A DNA stretch of 33,542 nucleotides from Collinsella aerofaciens (GTDB taxonomy: Bacteria; Actinomycetota; Coriobacteriia; Coriobacteriales; Coriobacteriaceae), in the NCBI RefSeq assembly GCF_015552075.1, contig NZ_JADNDZ010000120.1, positions 1-33,542 on the forward strand, in the 5' to 3' direction. A model generated the notes under the pieces. It was not told the origin of the DNA and did no database searches. It worked only from the letters and a program-made list of their open reading frames with translations. Position 1 is the stretch's first letter; each line of letters opens with the position of its first letter. This document shows, piece by piece, positions 30,907-33,542 of this stretch. A program made the translations under genes and the position numbers.

Positions 30907-32395
30907 GCCAACCACGACTTTCTTTTTTCGATGACTGATTTACTTTTGCCTTCTGGTCAAGTTTCGCAAGATTCTCCTTGAGCGCGGCAGTGCCGGGCAC
31001 TGTCTTACTTTGAGCGTCCTTGCGATCGTGTCCCCTAAGCAAGCGGTCGGGGTCGATCGCATAGCGGGCGTTGACGAACGCCCTCGACTCGCCCGTCATC
31101 ATCATCGGCATGGTGCGCATGTCCGGTAAATACTCCGATGGGAACGATGCGAAGGTGGCATCCATTTGCCTGCTGCTCTGCTCGGAGCTCATGAGAGCCC
31201 TATTGAGAAGTTTTGGAGCTTGGTACAGCTCGACATGGTAGACCCTCTCGGATTTAGACCATGAGACTGCCCTCCATGAGCACTCCCCGTGAGCTATACC
31301 GTGACCATCAACGTTGTCATGCTCGTGGATCACCTCTGCACAGATGAGTACCCTGTCCGCGTCGCCGTCCATGTCGACACCGTATTCCCCATCGAGGAAC
31401 GCGCCCTCCCAGTTCGCGTAGAAAAGGCCGTTAAGGCTGTTTTCGATATAGTCGTGAAGCTCTTCGAGGGGGAGTTTTCCCAAGGCATGTCCATCGAAAG
31501 AGCCGTCCCAGACTTTTAGCACTCCGAGTTGGCTCCTGTACCAACCGGCGGACTTGAGGTCGAGCTGTACGTCGCCCAGGTCCACGGTGCTCATCCCGAA
31601 CGAGTCGAAGTTGGCGGCAAGCGATAGGGTCACGGTGTCACCTTCGGACAGCTCGCGGATGAACTGCGCCACATCGACACTGGGAATTACGCCGAAGCAT
31701 CGGTTCTGCCAATCCGGTTCTACAACCAGGCTATCGGAAGTGGCTTTCTGGAAGAGTGCGTACACCGCATCGCGATAGTCCACGACCCTGCCCGCCAATG
31801 CACTTCCCTTGCTGATAATGGCGGCAGAGAACTCCGGGGGAAGCATGTGGCCGTCGAGTCCCGCGTCATGGTATTCATTTCCGGGTATGGTTCCGCGGGG
31901 GTAATCAAGCAGGGCATCGACAGCGCTCCGTGGCCAGCGGGACGGATCTCCATACATGCTGTTCAGAAGTCTTGAGCACTCCTTGACGGCCGCCCGGTAG
32001 GACTTGACCTCATCGCCGGAAGACACGATGTTGAGCATCCTAGTTTCGAGGTCCCCCGCGGTCGCCGCCTTTCGCGCCTCCGGCCAATCCCTGGGGGTAC
32101 GCCACGTGCCGGCGACTATCTGGTCGGGAAACGAGAAGGGGGCAAATCGACCCTGCATCTCCAGAGGGGGGCCCGGGATAAGTGGCATCCCGCCAAGGTC
32201 CATCACAATCCGGTCGCCCGGCTCATCCATGAATCCGGAGATTACGGGGTCTACACACTCATGACTCTCGACGGTCTCCCCGTTCAGCGCGCCGGTGCAC
32301 CGGAACAGCCCGGTGGACTCATCGAATTCAAGGGTGAGGTCCCACTCGGTACCGTCCAGGCCGGGTGCCGCGCCTTCCCACACTTTCTCATACAT
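30899..32395 (-). CDS. Orphan protein with shared C-terminal tail
   Basis: 498 residues, with no recognised domain and no signal peptide or membrane segment. It shares a layout with the downstream paralogue: an N-terminal MYEKVWEG...TGLFRCTG, a central ECSRLLNSMYGDPSRWPRSA (the paralogue has DCSKRLNAMFGGPEKWPRAA), VDYRDAVYALF, a conserved SVDVAQFIREL, DADRVLICAEV and KSERVYHVELY, and the final tail PGTAALKENLAKLDQKAK, 32 residues from the end. The matching W-P-R and Y-R-D-A-V blocks show a true family. It starts at ATG 32395, with AAGGGCAG about 7 nt upstream, and its stop overlaps the next ATG by 8 bp. It is probably an effector, regulator or assembly factor; the sequence does not say which. 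Confidence 0.78.
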   Translation of the reverse strand: MYEKVWEGAAPGLDGTEWDLTLEFDESTGLFRCTGALNGETVESHECVDPVISGFMDEPGDRIVMDLGGMPLIPGPPLEMQGRFAPFSFPDQIVAGTWRTPRDWPEARKAATAGDLETRMLNIVSSGDEVKSYRAAVKECSRLLNSMYGDPSRWPRSAVDALLDYPRGTIPGNEYHDAGLDGHMLPPEFSAAIISKGSALAGRVVDYRDAVYALFQKATSDSLVVEPDWQNRCFGVIPSVDVAQFIRELSEGDTVTLSLAANFDSFGMSTVDLGDVQLDLKSAGWYRSQLGVLKVWDGSFDGHALGKLPLEELHDYIENSLNGLFYANWEGAFLDGEYGVDMDGDADRVLICAEVIHEHDNVDGHGIAHGECSWRAVSWSKSERVYHVELYQAPKLLNRALMSSEQSSRQMDATFASFPSEYLPDMRTMPMMMTGESRAFVNARYAIDPDRLLRGHDRKDAQSKTVPGTAALKENLAKLDQKAKVNQSSKKESRGWHV

Positions 32396-32416
32396 TGCAG
32401 TCTGCCCTTTCTATCG

Positions 32417-33130
32417 CTAATGCCCGAACTTTGGTCCGCAGCCGTTTGCTCTCGGGTCTTGTGGGCGTCGCGGGACTCCCGCCGCCTCCATTCCTACCCC
32501 ATGGCCAACCGATTTCCCTGGAACGACCGCGACAGAGCGAAGCTGTTCGCTCTTGAGCTCACGTGCGTTGGCGTAAGCGGCCATGTTGTAGGCGTTTTCC
32601 TGGCGCACCATCTCTCGCTCGATTGCTGCGGAAACGAGCGCCCTGTTCGAATATGGGTCGAACACAGTGGCACAGGAGACGAGCCTCGATAGCGCCGAGG
32701 GCCCATCGATAAAGGTCAGGGGGACCGAGTAGCGCTCCCTGCACCACCTGGCCGCGACGGCGCGCGTAAGGCTCTCGCGCCACCCCCCGCCCTTTGCGGC
32801 AGTAAATGAGTTGAGTGAGCGGAACCCGTTCTCGCGCATGATGTCATTGAGATCGTCGGTCTCGATATAGCCGTCCTGTCCGGCGATAGGGTCATAGATG
32901 TCGTAGGCGTCCCGCAATACCTGCCAGGCGCCATTGCCGATAGGCCAGGCCATCGCGAAATCGGTCGTCGTCCCGTTCATCGCCTGGAACCCGAGGCCGT
33001 GTACTGTGAAGCTACCGCACCATGTGAGGCCGTAACGGGTTCCATCGTCCGCACCGGGCCTCACCGACGGGCTGTCATCCATGTCCCTCAGCCAATCAGG
33101 AAGCATGCTCAGGTCAAGCTCCACGGCCAT
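32417..33130 (-). CDS. Hypothetical protein, first gene of orphan operon
   Basis: 237 residues from ATG 33130, with a very strong GGAGGGAGA ribosome site. There is no signal peptide or membrane helix. It is acidic at the N-terminus (MAVELDLSMLPDWLRDMDD), with WCGSFTVHGLGFQAM and WPIGNGAWQVLRDAYDIYDP in the middle and a long helix (ALVSAAIEREMVRQENAYNMAAYANARELKSEQLRSVAV, shown here only as a region) near the end. No family is recognised. In the last 100 bases another frame stays open and stops at 32388-32390, overlapping the next ATG by exactly 8 bp, as between the other two genes, and includes PESKRLRTKV. A 3' frameshift is therefore possible, but weaker than in the gene at 29387. Confidence 0.65.
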   Translation of the reverse strand: MAVELDLSMLPDWLRDMDDSPSVRPGADDGTRYGLTWCGSFTVHGLGFQAMNGTTTDFAMAWPIGNGAWQVLRDAYDIYDPIAGQDGYIETDDLNDIMRENGFRSLNSFTAAKGGGWRESLTRAVAARWCRERYSVPLTFIDGPSALSRLVSCATVFDPYSNRALVSAAIEREMVRQENAYNMAAYANARELKSEQLRSVAVVPGKSVGHGVGMEAAGVPRRPQDPRANGCGPKFGH

Positions 33131-33198
33131 ATCTCTCCCTCCGTCTGAACTTCTGATGCTCCAATCATCGTTTCGGAGGAAGTCGGGCGGGCGGCTAT

Positions 33199-33210
33199 GA
33201 ACAAGTGTTC
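33199..33210. promoter_or_regulatory. Palindrome GAACAAGTGTTC (copy 2)
   Basis: Identical to 21264-21275. It lies 9 nt upstream of site 3 and also 69 nt upstream of the divergent orphan operon's first ATG, so it could act on both. Confidence 0.5.
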
Positions 33211-33219
33211 CAAGCCAGG

Positions 33220-33274
33220 TGTCACCTCATGGCACCAAGTGGGGGGAGCAGCGGTATTTGCGGGATTTTATGCT
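33220..33274 (+). promoter_or_regulatory. Activator-type promoter of right-end gene (site 3)
   Basis: TGTCACCTCATGGCACCAA (33220-33238), then 30 nt, then TATGCT (33269-33274), 33 nt before the ATG at 33307. It has the same orientation relative to its gene as sites 1 and 2. Confidence 0.65.
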
Positions 33275-33306
33275 TGAAGCGTCTATTTTCAACGGAAGGG
33301 ATCGCT

Positions 33307-33542
33307 ATGGATACGTCCGATGTCTATACTCAGATATTCCAGTCGCTCATGCCACTTATTCAGCTTGCCATTGTGCTTTGGGCGGCTGAGACGATCCTGA
33401 CGATGCTTATAAAGGAACATCGCAAATCCAAGAAAAAGAAAGAGCGGGAGAAGCGCCGCCTTGAGTACCAGGACCGGCGTATGGCCAACGACGAGGAGCA
33501 CGCGAAGGTCACGCGCGCGATGCGCTATGACGTGCTGCGCCG
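33307..33542 (+). CDS. Membrane-anchored protein, truncated by window end
   Basis: The frame from ATG 33307 (GAAGGG 6 nt upstream) runs open to the end of the window, giving 78 codons. Residues about 14-35 (LMPLIQLAIVLWAAETIL) form one membrane helix, followed by a strongly basic and then charged helical stretch (KSKKKKEREKRR, then DRRMANDEEHAK). An N-terminal anchor with a long cytoplasmic part is likely. The function cannot be judged from this part. Its promoter bears the 19-bp motif shared with the adhesin and the Tat operon, so it probably belongs to the same regulon. Confidence 0.75.
   Translation, partial: MDTSDVYTQIFQSLMPLIQLAIVLWAAETILTMLIKEHRKSKKKKEREKRRLEYQDRRMANDEEHAKVTRAMRYDVLR

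Overview
The window is high-GC, densely coded, Gram-positive actinobacterial DNA. The best guess is a gut Coriobacteriia such as a Collinsella or Olsenella relative. The indicators are an actinobacterial-type integration host factor, a thioester/VaFE/Cna-B surface protein with an LPXTG-like anchor, a class B sortase, Tat-exported lineage-specific proteins, and many toxin modules. It reads as an accessory island rather than core chromosome. No tRNA, rRNA or CRISPR array was seen.

Layout. (1) 1-8886 is part of a mobilisable element: an orphan gene, a DUF2786-type gene with a strong terminator, a 2.2-kb non-coding control region (1307-3579), then mobC-like, relaxase, orphan, SF2 helicase and class B sortase genes that overlap or nearly touch. 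(2) 8887-9759 is a scar zone with two decayed copies of a transposase 3' end, each followed by a dinJ/relB-like antitoxin. (3) 9752-12469 is a lower-GC single-chain restriction-modification-like gene. (4) 12565-17096 holds a Fic gene, a RelE/ParE-RelB pair bracketed by direct repeats, an mIHF-like gene, a membrane-anchored protein and a second toxin-antitoxin pair. (5) 17211-21041 encodes a giant surface adhesin. (6) 21404-22812 has a small orphan and a second Fic gene. (7) 23047-29257 is an operon of a small membrane protein and two large Tat-signal paralogues. (8) 29387-33130 is a minus-strand operon of three orphan genes, two of them paralogues. (9) A membrane-protein gene runs off the right end.

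The strongest unexplained signals are as follows. The control region upstream of mobC contains six arrays of degenerate 8-bp repeats in strict register. One array is inverted and faces the others across a cluster of six short hairpins. About 785 bp of this region is tandemly duplicated, and one hairpin keeps its pairing through compensatory changes. This looks like a transfer origin and/or centromere bound by a filament-forming ribbon-helix-helix protein. Three promoters (adhesin, Tat operon, right-end gene) share a 19-bp TGTCACC-N3-TGGCACCAA element placed 29-30 nt before a TAYGYT -10-like box. Two Fic proteins and two orphan paralogues end in the same kind of 32-34-residue tail (P-[SG]-T-x-x-[LI]), which could be a delivery or sorting tag. 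The first Tat protein carries a G9 tract that puts its 3' end out of frame, a likely phase-variation switch.

How the parts may work together (inference): the left part mobilises the element, and the sortase could anchor surface proteins. The toxin-antitoxin, Fic and restriction genes give stability or conflict functions. The right part is a co-regulated surface/secreted repertoire.
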